From: Oscillospiraceae bacterium
GTDB taxonomy: Bacteria; Bacillota; Clostridia; Oscillospirales; Oscillospiraceae
Direction of reading: 5' to 3'
Length of the DNA stretch: 64,000 nt
Assembly (NCBI GenBank): GCA_017465745.1
Contig: JAFTVM010000094.1
Location: forward strand, 1 to 64,000
Part shown: in pieces, positions 26,225 to 34,264 of the stretch
How positions within the stretch are numbered: position 1 is the stretch's first letter
Layout: each line of letters begins with the position of its first letter
The notes under the pieces: generated by a model
Told to the model about the DNA's origin: nothing
What the model saw: the letters and a program-made list of their open reading frames with translations, nothing else
Database searches by the model: none
Position numbers and translations under genes: made by a program

Positions 26225-26575
26225 TTAGTACAAGGCACGGATGCCCTGCTTTGCCAGGTAGTTCTTTTGGCTGTGCTTCACGCCCTCCGCATACTCCAGC
26301 GCCTTCGTCATATCGCCGTTGCATTTTGCGTCGGGGATCCTCTGGACGGCCCTGGCTGTGGCTTCGGACAGCGCGATCGCGGCCCAGGTGGACTGCACGA
26401 CCATAAATTCAAACTCTTCCCTGTTCTTCTCAGCTGTCGCGCGGGCCTGTTCGTCGCTCTCGACGCGGCGCTTGTAATGCCAGGCAATCAGGCCCATGAC
26501 GGTCGTGGGGATCAGGGCGACGAAGGCCCAAATCCAGGCGGGGACGACTATCGTGACTGCTTCCGTTTCTTCCAC
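26225..26575 (-). CDS. Membrane protein of the lysis cassette, start uncertain
   Basis: About 116 residues with one hydrophobic helix (VPAWIWAFVALIPTTVMGLIAW) and a helical C-terminal half (AVQRIPDAKCNGDMTKALEY). It is possibly a second holin or anti-holin. The only standard in-frame start downstream of the terminator is GTG 26575, which sits inside the AAGGAGGTG sequence. A non-standard ACG 8 bases after AAGGAGG would fit the spacing better. Confidence 0.55.
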   Translation of the reverse strand: MEETEAVTIVVPAWIWAFVALIPTTVMGLIAWHYKRRVESDEQARATAEKNREEFEFMVVQSTWAAIALSEATARAVQRIPDAKCNGDMTKALEYAEGVKHSQKNYLAKQGIRALY

Positions 26576-26602
26576 CTCCTTCGGTGTGCCGGGGCGATGC
26601 CC

Positions 26603-26728
26603 AAAAATAAAGACAAGCACCGGGTGATCGATTTCTCTATCACTCGGTGCTTGTCTTGCACTTCCTGGATGATATTGTACAGCCTGGCGCGGCGACCCGC
26701 CACCCCAGGATTTTCCCATGGTTTTACC
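26603..26728 (-). ncRNA. Duplicated 126-nt element, copy A (before lysis genes)
   Basis: This copy matches 47069-47194 over its whole length. It lies just after the RT stop and before the lysis cassette. Both copies contain CCTGGGGTGGCG that can fold with a downstream CCAGG, an AATATC box preceded by TAC (TACAAT, -10-like), GTGCAAGACAAGCACCG, and a terminator with 19-base arms (26639-26657 and 26610-26628) and one conserved A-C mismatch, ending in a T run. Confidence 0.7.
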
Positions 26729-26738
26729 TTCGATTGTG

Positions 26739-27818
26739 TTATGCTGCCTTCTCCGCTGCCTTCTTTCGGCTATGCTCCCGCACGACGTTTTTCAGGCGTT
26801 TCACCCGGATCGGGTCGATGTATTTCACCCGGATGCCGTGGGCGTCACAGTGTTTAAGCTGCCCAGCCCTGGACAGCAGCCCGGCCGCAGTATGGAAGTC
26901 GATGGGCCTGCCCTGCTCGATCCGGCGCCGCACCCGGCGGCACTGTCTGGCGAACCGCAGAAAATTCCGGCGGCGCATGATGGTGTAGTTTCTGAAATAC
27001 CGATAGCCCACGAAGTCGATCCCCCTGGCCTTCACCGGGAAGACTTGCCAGTTCTCCTTCATGCGCAGGCCCAGGCGGCGATTCAGGAACGCCTCGACCT
27101 CCCGGCGCACCTTGTGCAGCTGCTTCTTATTCGGCCCCAGGATCACCATGTCGTCCATGTTGCGGACGTAGTGCTTCACGCCCGGAAGCGTCAGAATAAA
27201 ATGGTCCAGCGTTTCCAGGTAGTAGTTCGCCAGCCATTGGTTTATGTAATAGCCAATAGCCAGGCCGCCCTCCGGGTTCGACGTCGTGATCTCATACACC
27301 AGCTTCAGGAACTTCTTGTCCTTGATCTTCCGGGCCAGCGCCCAGATCAGGCGCCGGGGCGAAATCGATGGATAGTATTTTTTGACGTCCATCTTCAGGC
27401 AGTATTTTGTCCCCTTCGGGTCACGATCCAGCGCCCGGCGCACATAATCACCGGCGCATTTGTTACCCCGCCCAGGGATCGACGCGCAGCTCCAGCGGTA
27501 CATCCCGCGCATCAGTACAGGCTGCATCACTTCCACGCACAGCTGGTGGACCAGGCCGTCCGGGAAATACGGCACGATGTGGATTGTGCGCTCTTTTCCG
27601 CTGGACGCGTCGATGATGGTCTTCAGCTTCGGCGGTGTCGGGGTGAACGTGCCGTCCTCCAGCATTTTCAGCAGTTTGTCCGCATACTCTTCCGGGGCCG
27701 CCACGACCTTCTTCACGTCCCACCGTTTCCGCTTCCCTCTGGTTCCTGTTCGGATGATCTCCAGGATCAGCTCCCGGTCGCACATTTTCTCGTAGAGAAA
27801 TCCGACTTTCTTTGGCAT
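26739..27818 (-). CDS. DGR reverse transcriptase
   Basis: A 359-residue reverse transcriptase. The start at 27818 has AAGGAAG upstream; an extension of 22 residues without a site is discounted. Visible RT motifs: CLKMDVKKYYPSIS (motif A), GGLAIGYYINQWLANYYL (motif B; the DGR signature GxxxSQ appears as GxxxNQ), HYVRNMDDMVIL (motif C; the residue before MDD is Asn instead of Tyr) and GIDFVGYRYF (motif E). It lies directly downstream of the template repeat and the VR-bearing gene. It copies the template RNA with adenine-specific errors that replace the variable repeat. Confidence 0.93.
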   Translation of the reverse strand: MPKKVGFLYEKMCDRELILEIIRTGTRGKRKRWDVKKVVAAPEEYADKLLKMLEDGTFTPTPPKLKTIIDASSGKERTIHIVPYFPDGLVHQLCVEVMQPVLMRGMYRWSCASIPGRGNKCAGDYVRRALDRDPKGTKYCLKMDVKKYYPSISPRRLIWALARKIKDKKFLKLVYEITTSNPEGGLAIGYYINQWLANYYLETLDHFILTLPGVKHYVRNMDDMVILGPNKKQLHKVRREVEAFLNRRLGLRMKENWQVFPVKARGIDFVGYRYFRNYTIMRRRNFLRFARQCRRVRRRIEQGRPIDFHTAAGLLSRAGQLKHCDAHGIRVKYIDPIRVKRLKNVVREHSRKKAAEKAA

Positions 27819-27910
27819 TTGCCCCACTTCCTTGTTTGCCTCAGGGCCTTTCGAGATACCTACTAAACCCCGTCCTAGCGGCAATATTTTTACCTAGCGG
27901 TACGGGGCCG

Positions 27911-27928
27911 TCTGCGCACTGGCGCAGA
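27911..27928 (-). other. Hairpin after the template repeat
   Basis: TCTGCGC and GCGCAGA arms with a 4-base loop, 7 bases beyond the template repeat. It parallels the hairpin after the variable repeat. Confidence 0.55.
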
Positions 27929-27935
27929 AACAAGT

Positions 27936-28014
27936 AGGCGGGCGCCCAGGTTGCCGTTGTTGTTCGTAGTGTTGTTGTTGTTGATGTAGAACAGGCCGCA
28001 CGACGCGCTCGCGG
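27936..28014 (-). repeat. DGR template repeat (TR)
   Basis: A 79-bp repeat of the VR at 28249-28327. Over 79 aligned bases there are 11 differences, all at adenines of the template strand (minus); the 58 other positions are identical. In the VR reading frame it encodes GLFYINNNN-TTNNNGNLGA, a run of AAC and ACN codons, the typical mutable template. Confidence 0.95.
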
Positions 28015-28206
28015 GCACAAGCCCGAAGGCGACGGACACAGCACAACCAAAAGACGCCTAAGACTGCGCAGGCAGCCCCACACACATTATAGCCGAACGG
28101 CATGAAAAAGCAAGGCCGCGGAAAATCCCGCAAAAATCGGCGGGGCTGCGCCCCGCACCCCAGAAGGGGGCGAAGCGCAGCCGTAAGTCGTCAGAATATC
28201 GAAGGG

Positions 28207-28226
28207 CTGGGGGCTGCGGCCCCCAG
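28207..28226 (-). other. DGR target-site hairpin downstream of VR
   Basis: CTGGGGGC and GCCCCCAG form a perfect 8-bp stem with a 4-base loop, 7 bases after the target gene's stop codon. Hairpins with 8-bp stems and 4-base loops just after VR are known to stimulate DGR retrohoming. Confidence 0.75.
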
Positions 28227-28232
28227 ACCCCC

Positions 28233-29774
28233 TTAGGGGATAAAAAGGAGGCGGGCGCCCAGGAGGCCGTAGACGTTCGCAGCGTTGTTGCTGATGATGC
28301 AGAACAGGCCGCACGACGCGCCCGCGGAGTAGCTGCCACCAACGTAATAGATGTAATTGTTGTTACTGCTGCCGTTGGCGTAATCGGTCACATACTTCCC
28401 TTCCGATGCACCAGCTACGCGCGGGATAAACGCCCAGGGGAATTTTTCAACATAGTGGTATCTGCTGATTACGCCACTACTTGCAAAATACTTGCCCGTG
28501 CTGGTGTGGTTTGTGGTCGTGTCGCCGTTGTTCGCGTTCTCGGTGTTCAGGTAGAACGTGCCGCTGGCGCTGATGATGCCGTCCACGAAGTCGTAACAGT
28601 TGCTCCAGGGGTCTTCGATCCAGCGGTACTGGTTGGAGGCGCCGCTGCGCTTCAGGGAATGATACACGGCTGCATCAGTTCCGCCGGACGCCACAAGGGC
28701 GCCGCTATCCTGGCCGGTGCCCAGGACGTTCTGGCTGTTCCAGTCTGCATACTCGACCAGGTACAAGATCTGAATGGCAGACCATGCAGCGTAGTCCATC
28801 ATCCACCACTTGTCGCCCTTCTTGTGGCTGTTCGTGCGGGCCGTCGCTCTGGTCATGCTGACCTGGGGCTTGTAGCCGGACTTGGAGCTGTACGCGCTGG
28901 ACACGGTACTGGTGTGGTAGCGGCCGATATAGCGGCCGGAGCCGGGATGCTTGGCGAATCCCTCCTTCTCCGTCATAGAGATCGCCCAGCGCATTTTCTG
29001 CTCATAAGGCACCCACTGGACGGCGTAGTAGAACTCCGGGATATAGACCACCGTGTCGGCGTCGGTCATGCTGAAGCCGTCGTCGTCCTCAGACGCACCC
29101 ACAGCGCCGTCCACGATGTTGTACTTCTTCATTCCGGCCCAGGGCATCAGCTCGTCGAAGGGGCTGCTGCCTGCCGTTTCCAGCTCCGTCGCAGGGGCGG
29201 GGGCGGTGAAGTCTGCGCTGTCGCCGAACCGGGTCAGCTTGGTGGAGCTGCTGCCGCAGTTCCACTCGACGCCATAGACGCCTTCCTGGTCCAGGTTCAG
29301 CACAGGCTCAGAAGTGGGCACGTCATAGCGGACGGTATGCTCGATCTGACCGACGCCGCCGCCACCCTCGATGGTGATAGGCTTCTCCAGGACCGACCGC
29401 TCGATCATGCACACGGTGCTGCCCGCCAGCAGGGCGATCTCCCTGATCGTGACCGCGTCCGCATTGTTGTTGGTGATGGTGTACTTTACCCTGGCCCAGG
29501 GGCCGTTCTCGTCCTTGCCGCTGGTGACGGTGTAGGAATAGGTAAAGCCGGTGACCAGATCGCCCGCCAGCTTGTAGTCGTACAGGGTGGGGGCCGTGTC
29601 GCCGGTGCCCAGAACAACGCCCGCCTTGTAGGAAGTCTGAAGGGACGCCAGCAGCTCCGTGATATTGGGCATACCGTTCTCGTGGGTAGAATCCGCGCCG
29701 GAAGTCGTCGCAATCACGGGGGCCTTAGAGAACAGCGCGTAGGATTTCATTGCGTGATAGTTTCTTGTAAACAT
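28233..29774 (-). CDS. DGR target: C-type-lectin-fold tail adhesin
   Basis: A 513-residue phage receptor-binding-type protein. The N-terminal part is probably the virion attachment region. The C-terminal 250 residues (VVYIPEFYYAVQWV, DKWWMMDYAAWSAIQILYLV, EYADWNSQNVLG, GLLGARLLFIP) follow the formylglycine-generating-enzyme-like C-type lectin fold common to DGR targets. The VR encodes the last surface loop, residues about 480-508. GAAAGGA precedes the start. It lies at the end of the baseplate genes, so diversification should change host receptor specificity. Confidence 0.88.
   Translation of the reverse strand: MFTRNYHAMKSYALFSKAPVIATTSGADSTHENGMPNITELLASLQTSYKAGVVLGTGDTAPTLYDYKLAGDLVTGFTYSYTVTSGKDENGPWARVKYTITNNNADAVTIREIALLAGSTVCMIERSVLEKPITIEGGGGVGQIEHTVRYDVPTSEPVLNLDQEGVYGVEWNCGSSSTKLTRFGDSADFTAPAPATELETAGSSPFDELMPWAGMKKYNIVDGAVGASEDDDGFSMTDADTVVYIPEFYYAVQWVPYEQKMRWAISMTEKEGFAKHPGSGRYIGRYHTSTVSSAYSSKSGYKPQVSMTRATARTNSHKKGDKWWMMDYAAWSAIQILYLVEYADWNSQNVLGTGQDSGALVASGGTDAAVYHSLKRSGASNQYRWIEDPWSNCYDFVDGIISASGTFYLNTENANNGDTTTNHTSTGKYFASSGVISRYHYVEKFPWAFIPRVAGASEGKYVTDYANGSSNNNYIYYVGGSYSAGASCGLFCIISNNAANVYGLLGARLLFIP
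28249..28327 (-). repeat. DGR variable repeat (VR) at the 3' end of the target gene
   Basis: The GC-rich invariant end (28249-28263) is the probable IMH and matches the TR fully. Adenine-linked changes relative to the TR alter nine codons: Asn to Leu, Tyr, Val, Ser and Ile, Thr to Ala twice, Tyr to Cys and Ser to Gly. The VR ends about 14 bases before the stop codon of the target gene. Confidence 0.95.
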
Positions 29775-29789
29775 TTCGCTTTTCCTTTC

Positions 29790-30842
29790 TTACGCGGACA
29801 GGATTTCCACGTAGTCGATAATTGCCGCGCTGGCGGCGCCCGGCGCGAAGGTACGCGCGGTACCGGTGTCCGGGTCGTAGAAGTTGCCCAGGCGGCCCTG
29901 GGTGGTGGTGTCCAGCGCGATCACGTTGGCGGAGATTTCGTCGCACGTCCACACGGGATAGGGGGAAGTCGTCGCCCACAGATTGGCGGTACAGCCCCAG
30001 ATCACCGACAGCCCCTCCGGCTTTTCAACCTCGTGGGCGGCCAGCTGCGTGTTCGTGATGTATTCGCTGCCGTCGTGGTAGGCAAACCCGCCGACGCCGG
30101 TGACGGCGATCAGATTCATGTACAGCCGCAGACTTTCCGCCTGCTCCACCGTGACCGTCAGGGTCTCGTCTGCCTCTGCCTGGCGGCACAGGAAGGCCAT
30201 ACGCTGGTTCAGGTTGGATTCATCCAGGGCGGCGGTCTCATGCAGCAGCGTCCAGCCCTCCGGGTAGGTCATGGCCGACCGTGCGGACACGGTAGCCAGC
30301 ACCCAGTCGCCGGTCTTGACGGACAGCGTACCGGCCAGGCTGGTTCCGGCGGTCGTTTCGTAGCAGGCAGCCACGACCGGCGCGTCTTGCGGCAGTCTGG
30401 TCTTCGTGTACGGCTCTGCCAGAATCTCCAGCAGCGTCGATACAGTGGCGTGGGAGACGACGGGGTTCTTGACGGTGGTCTCCACTCTGAAGGAACCGTT
30501 AGGCACGTCGGAAGATGCCCGGCCCTGGGGGATGTAGATAACGCGGCGCAGCTCGCCGATAATCTCTTCGGGGGTCAGGTTCTTGCTGCTGCCCGCCATC
30601 TCGTGGGCGATCTCGACCAGCCGGGCGAACCAGTTATAGCCGATTTTATACATCTCGTCCGGGTCGATCTGATCAGGGCCAAACGCGACATTGGTCGCGT
30701 CCTTCGCCAGCTCTCCGCCCAGGGCGTCGATCTCTGCGGGAATGACGCCGGACTTCAGCAGCCCGGTCTTTCCGGACTTTCTCCGCACAGCGTCGCAGAT
30801 TGCTTTATAGTCCGCGCCGGGGATCAGCACGTAGTCGGTCAT
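29790..30842 (-). CDS. Phage tail/baseplate structural protein
   Basis: A 350-residue protein. The start MTDYVLIPGADYKAICDAVR resembles the N-terminal module of phage tail proteins that precede receptor-binding genes. The rest (residues 120-350) is a beta-rich domain with no family I recognise. It sits between the BppU-like protein and the DGR target and may carry the latter on the tail tip. Confidence 0.6.
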   Translation of the reverse strand: MTDYVLIPGADYKAICDAVRRKSGKTGLLKSGVIPAEIDALGGELAKDATNVAFGPDQIDPDEMYKIGYNWFARLVEIAHEMAGSSKNLTPEEIIGELRRVIYIPQGRASSDVPNGSFRVETTVKNPVVSHATVSTLLEILAEPYTKTRLPQDAPVVAACYETTAGTSLAGTLSVKTGDWVLATVSARSAMTYPEGWTLLHETAALDESNLNQRMAFLCRQAEADETLTVTVEQAESLRLYMNLIAVTGVGGFAYHDGSEYITNTQLAAHEVEKPEGLSVIWGCTANLWATTSPYPVWTCDEISANVIALDTTTQGRLGNFYDPDTGTARTFAPGAASAAIIDYVEILSA

Positions 30843-30845
30843 TTT

Positions 30846-31409
30846 TTACGCTCCTTCCTCGGACACGTCCGTCAGGGCGGCAGCGGCCCACAGGCCATTT
30901 ACCACCCGCAGGAATTTACCGTCGTCGGCTTTGGTGACCTCCGGCAGCATCTTGTTTCCGGTCTGCTCCAGTTTGTTGATCGCTGCCGCCAGTTCCTCGA
31001 TCTGCTGCTCCATGCTCTTCAGATCGTCGGAGGCGTCAATCGTGTTTCCCTTGCCCTGGCTGGGGTGGATTTCGATCTCGAAGGACTGGGTCGTCAGGGT
31101 CTGCTCGTTCTCTGCGTCGTTGATCACGATCTCACAAACAGCGATGCCCGCGACGTTCAGGCCATTGGCCGGAAGTGTCAGGTCGATCTGATTGTCGGAC
31201 GTGCTGGTGCAGTCCTTGTAAACCGTGACGCCGTCGGGCCGTCTGATCTGTGCGATAAAGTCGGCGTCGGGCAGCTTGTAGGGCTTCCCGTCTTCCGTCA
31301 CAGTGATCAGCAGCTGCCGGGTCTTCCGGTCTCCCTCGTGTGCTTCGACGTAATACTCAAGCCTGGGGCCGTACAGATCCACCGTGATCCGTTTGGTGAT
31401 AACGTCCAC
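30846..31409 (-). CDS. BppU-like baseplate upper protein
   Basis: A 187-residue protein. Residues 1-115 match the BppU N-terminal beta-sandwich (TVDLYGPRLEYYVEAHEGD ... FIAQIRRPDGVTVYKD). A coiled coil follows (LKSMEQQIEELAAAINKLEQ), then a short C-terminal region (KFLRVVNGLWAAAAL) used in trimeric tail proteins. Confidence 0.75.
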   Translation of the reverse strand: MDVITKRITVDLYGPRLEYYVEAHEGDRKTRQLLITVTEDGKPYKLPDADFIAQIRRPDGVTVYKDCTSTSDNQIDLTLPANGLNVAGIAVCEIVINDAENEQTLTTQSFEIEIHPSQGKGNTIDASDDLKSMEQQIEELAAAINKLEQTGNKMLPEVTKADDGKFLRVVNGLWAAAALTDVSEEGA

Positions 31410-31421
31410 GTCTTCGCCCCC

Positions 31422-31838
31422 TTACAGTCTTTCCGTCAGGAAGTCGCGCAGGGCGTTCACCGCTGCGATCTCATTGTCGGCGGCCCCTTCCACCAGCACC
31501 AGCGTCTTCTGGTTGTTCCTGGAGATCGTCGCGCCGGTCGTGGTGTCGATCTCGTCATAGGTGATGGTCACGGTCTCCCCTTCCGCAGCCTGGAAGATGC
31601 TGAAACTTTTCATGGCGCCCGCGGTGTCACCCTGGGGCACTTTGTCGGCGAGGTAGCGTTCCAGGGCGGCGATCGCGGTCGCGGCCCTGGTCATTGCCTT
31701 CGTTACAGTGAAGCTGCCGGTGACGTTTCGCCGCGTGACGTCACCGGTCGTGGAAATGATCGCGTGCTTGTGCAGCACCTTATCGCCTACGGAGGTGTGC
31801 AGCACCGTGATCGACGTGATTTTCTTAACAACGTCCAT
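31422..31838 (-). CDS. Tail-module protein of unknown function
   Basis: A 138-residue protein with a clear AAGGAG before the start. It is beta-rich with an alternating charged pattern (TITYDEIDTTTGATISRNNQ). Its position between Tal and BppU suggests a baseplate accessory part. Confidence 0.5.
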   Translation of the reverse strand: MDVVKKITSITVLHTSVGDKVLHKHAIISTTGDVTRRNVTGSFTVTKAMTRAATAIAALERYLADKVPQGDTAGAMKSFSIFQAAEGETVTITYDEIDTTTGATISRNNQKTLVLVEGAADNEIAAVNALRDFLTERL

Positions 31839-31866
31839 GTTCGGTTCTCCTTTCGTGTCGCTGAAA

Positions 31867-33549
31867 TCATTCAGCCGGATCGGTCTGGTCGCCCTGGGTG
31901 GTGGTGATCCTGATCGCCAGCCAGACGAAGGGCAGGCTTGCAGCACCCGCCACCCTGAAGCCCGTGGTGTCAGATTCTGACACATAGATTTCACCAGGCC
32001 CCATAGCCTGAAGCCAGACCCGGAAGCCGTCGACCGCAGCAGCAGCAAATTCGGCGGACAGCTGGACAGCCGCCACGCCCGTCTCGTCCGTCGACGCGCT
32101 GCCGGTCTCCTTGTCCATGGCCGCCTCCATCGCGGCTTCAGCCGTCAGCAGCGCCGTCTCAGCGTCAACTCTGACGGCCTCCACTTCGGTCTTTTCGGCG
32201 TACTGTCCCGCCACGGTGGTCCCCTGCTCGGTCATTGCTTCCTGGATTCGTTCCTCGGTCTCGTCCGACGTCCAGTAGGACGTCAGGGCCTCCTGGGTGG
32301 ACCGTTTCGCGTTCCTTTCCGCCGTGTTGGCAAGTTCCGCGGCGGTGGCCTCGGCGCCCTCCTGGGCCTCCTGGGCCAGCGTTGCCGCGTAATTGGTCGC
32401 AGCAGTCAGTTCGTCCTTTGTCGCGTACTTCTTCAGCTCAGTCTCCGTGACCTGTGTGACGGTGACGTCCACCTCTTCGGTGGTGGCGTAGTCCTCCAGC
32501 TGGGCGTCGGTGTAGCCGTTCGCCAGGCGGGCGGCTGTCTCGGTGGCGACTTCCGCCTCGTCGCGCTGCATCTGCGCGAAGGTCTTGGCGACGTTGTTGA
32601 TCTCGACCTGGTTGTCCTGGGTGTTCTCATACTCGTCGACCATGACGATCCGCTGCCGCTCCCTGATCCCGGTGGACTTGCTGACCAGGTGGATCGTGTC
32701 GCCGATCCCGTAGTCAAAGAAGTCGGGGTGGGCCGTGCTGCCCTTCGCCAGTTCCCGCACCGTTCCGGTGTAGCTGGACAAGGGCTTGCAGGCTTCGGCC
32801 AGCTTTGCCAGGGCATCCTCCCGCAGGCTCTTCACGTTGGTGTAGCGCTCGTCACGCCAGATCCGGCGCACCTTCTTCTTGCTGAACGTGTGGTTCGACA
32901 GAATCAGCACCGGGTCGTCCGGGTCGTCCAGAAGGGTCATACCGTTCTTTCCGACGGGGATGATCTGGGTGAAAAATTCATAGGTGTCGCGGCTGTACGA
33001 CAGCTTCGTCAGGTTGACGCCTTCCATGAAGTGAACGCCACGATCTACACCGCGGGCGGCATAGATGTTGATCACGTGCTTCAGGGTGTCGATCTCCACC
33101 TCGCACCGGTATGTGCTGACGCATTGCTTCAGCACGTCCCAGGCGTTGCAGTCTTCCTCTTTTCGGATCGTCCGCTTTTTGGTGATCTCACAGACACCCA
33201 CCGTCCAGTCACTATCCGCCAGGGCTTTGGTCAGGACGACGTCGACAGTCTCTTCCACGACCTCGAAGCCGCCCACAAACAGGCAGCCCTCGATCCCCTC
33301 GATGTTCATGGTCGCCGTCACAGTGATCCAGCCGTTCGTACTTTCCCCGTCGACCTGCTTGATCACGAACTCGTCCTTTTTAGTGCGGACGTATGCCTCG
33401 TTCACCAGGTGGGCCGCATACGGTCCGGCGACGGGGTACTCGAAGTGCAGCGTCTTCTCGTCATACTCCAGGGCGTGCTTCACGTGCAGCTTCCGGCGTC
33501 CGGTCAGAACGCCGACCCGCTGGCCAGTATCGGTGTATAGCTGGGGCAT
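31867..33549 (-). CDS. Tail-associated protein (Tal), prophage tail endopeptidase type
   Basis: A 560-residue protein. Residues 1-330 match the tail endopeptidase/Tal domain (LYTDTGQRVGVLTGRRKLHV, YGIGDTIHLVSKSTGIRERQ). Residues about 340-500 are an Ala/Glu-rich coiled coil (AATNYAATLAQEAQEGAEAT) and the C-terminus is a small beta domain. It follows Dit, as usual in siphoviruses of Firmicutes. The coding sequence contains one copy of the palindrome GTGTCAGATTCTGACAC (31967-31983). Confidence 0.8.
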   Translation of the reverse strand: MPQLYTDTGQRVGVLTGRRKLHVKHALEYDEKTLHFEYPVAGPYAAHLVNEAYVRTKKDEFVIKQVDGESTNGWITVTATMNIEGIEGCLFVGGFEVVEETVDVVLTKALADSDWTVGVCEITKKRTIRKEEDCNAWDVLKQCVSTYRCEVEIDTLKHVINIYAARGVDRGVHFMEGVNLTKLSYSRDTYEFFTQIIPVGKNGMTLLDDPDDPVLILSNHTFSKKKVRRIWRDERYTNVKSLREDALAKLAEACKPLSSYTGTVRELAKGSTAHPDFFDYGIGDTIHLVSKSTGIRERQRIVMVDEYENTQDNQVEINNVAKTFAQMQRDEAEVATETAARLANGYTDAQLEDYATTEEVDVTVTQVTETELKKYATKDELTAATNYAATLAQEAQEGAEATAAELANTAERNAKRSTQEALTSYWTSDETEERIQEAMTEQGTTVAGQYAEKTEVEAVRVDAETALLTAEAAMEAAMDKETGSASTDETGVAAVQLSAEFAAAAVDGFRVWLQAMGPGEIYVSESDTTGFRVAGAASLPFVWLAIRITTTQGDQTDPAE

Positions 33550-33562
33550 TTTGTCGCCTCCT

Positions 33563-34264
33563 TCACAGCCAGATCGGCCAGTATTCCACGGTCACCGTCG
33601 GGGACGCGTCGGAAAACTCCAGCGCCGCCACGGGATCGCGCAGGGCGGGTGGCTCCCAGAGATCGACGTCGGCGGCTTTGCTGACGTCACGCTCCCAGGC
33701 GGTGCCGTCGCGGCCGTCGATGGTCACAGGGATGCCTGCGGACAGGTTGGTGATCGTGATCGGGTCGTCAGTGAATCCCGCCACCGTGAAACTGTCCATG
33801 TCTGCCAGAGGCGTGATGGTCAGGATCACCGGCGTCGGCCGGGCGCCCACGCGGTTCAATGTCGCCCCGGTTACGCCCTGGTACTCCCGCACCTGCTTGT
33901 CCCCGCGCAGATAGCCCTTAAAATTCAGGGTCAACTTCCGGCGGGTCTTGCTGCGCTGCACCTTCTCGATCTTGCTGGTGGTCAGATATGCGACGTATTC
34001 GCCGCGGTAGCCCGGCACCTTCAGCAGCGCCTCAGACGTCAGCAGCCGCAGCACTTCCGCCACGTTCTGGATGATCCGCCCCGGATCGGTGCCCCGGAAG
34101 TACAGGACCGCCGTCGCGGTACCGAAGGTGATCGTGGTGGTGCCCGGCGTGGGCACCACCGCCTTGTCGATCCACTCCACGGCGGTTGCATCCTGGGCGG
34201 GCTGCATCTCCCAGGTCAGCAGCGTCGCGCCGTATCTCTGGATCGGGATGTTATTTATTTTCAT
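33563..34264 (-). CDS. Distal tail protein (Dit)
   Basis: A 233-residue protein between tape measure and Tal, overlapping the tape-measure stop by 4 bases. Short beta strands (TTTITFGTATAVLYFRGTDP) and the paired arrangement of two domains fit phage distal tail proteins. The assignment is mainly by position. Confidence 0.7.
   Translation of the reverse strand: MKINNIPIQRYGATLLTWEMQPAQDATAVEWIDKAVVPTPGTTTITFGTATAVLYFRGTDPGRIIQNVAEVLRLLTSEALLKVPGYRGEYVAYLTTSKIEKVQRSKTRRKLTLNFKGYLRGDKQVREYQGVTGATLNRVGARPTPVILTITPLADMDSFTVAGFTDDPITITNLSAGIPVTIDGRDGTAWERDVSKAADVDLWEPPALRDPVAALEFSDASPTVTVEYWPIWL

Noticed and set aside
28455..31907. 1150-codon plus-strand frame over the tail genes
   Set aside because: Antisense to four well-supported tail genes; low-complexity hydrophobic translation typical of GC-rich shadow frames. 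The same holds for long plus-strand frames at 23945-26857, 40672-42816 and 51121-53478.
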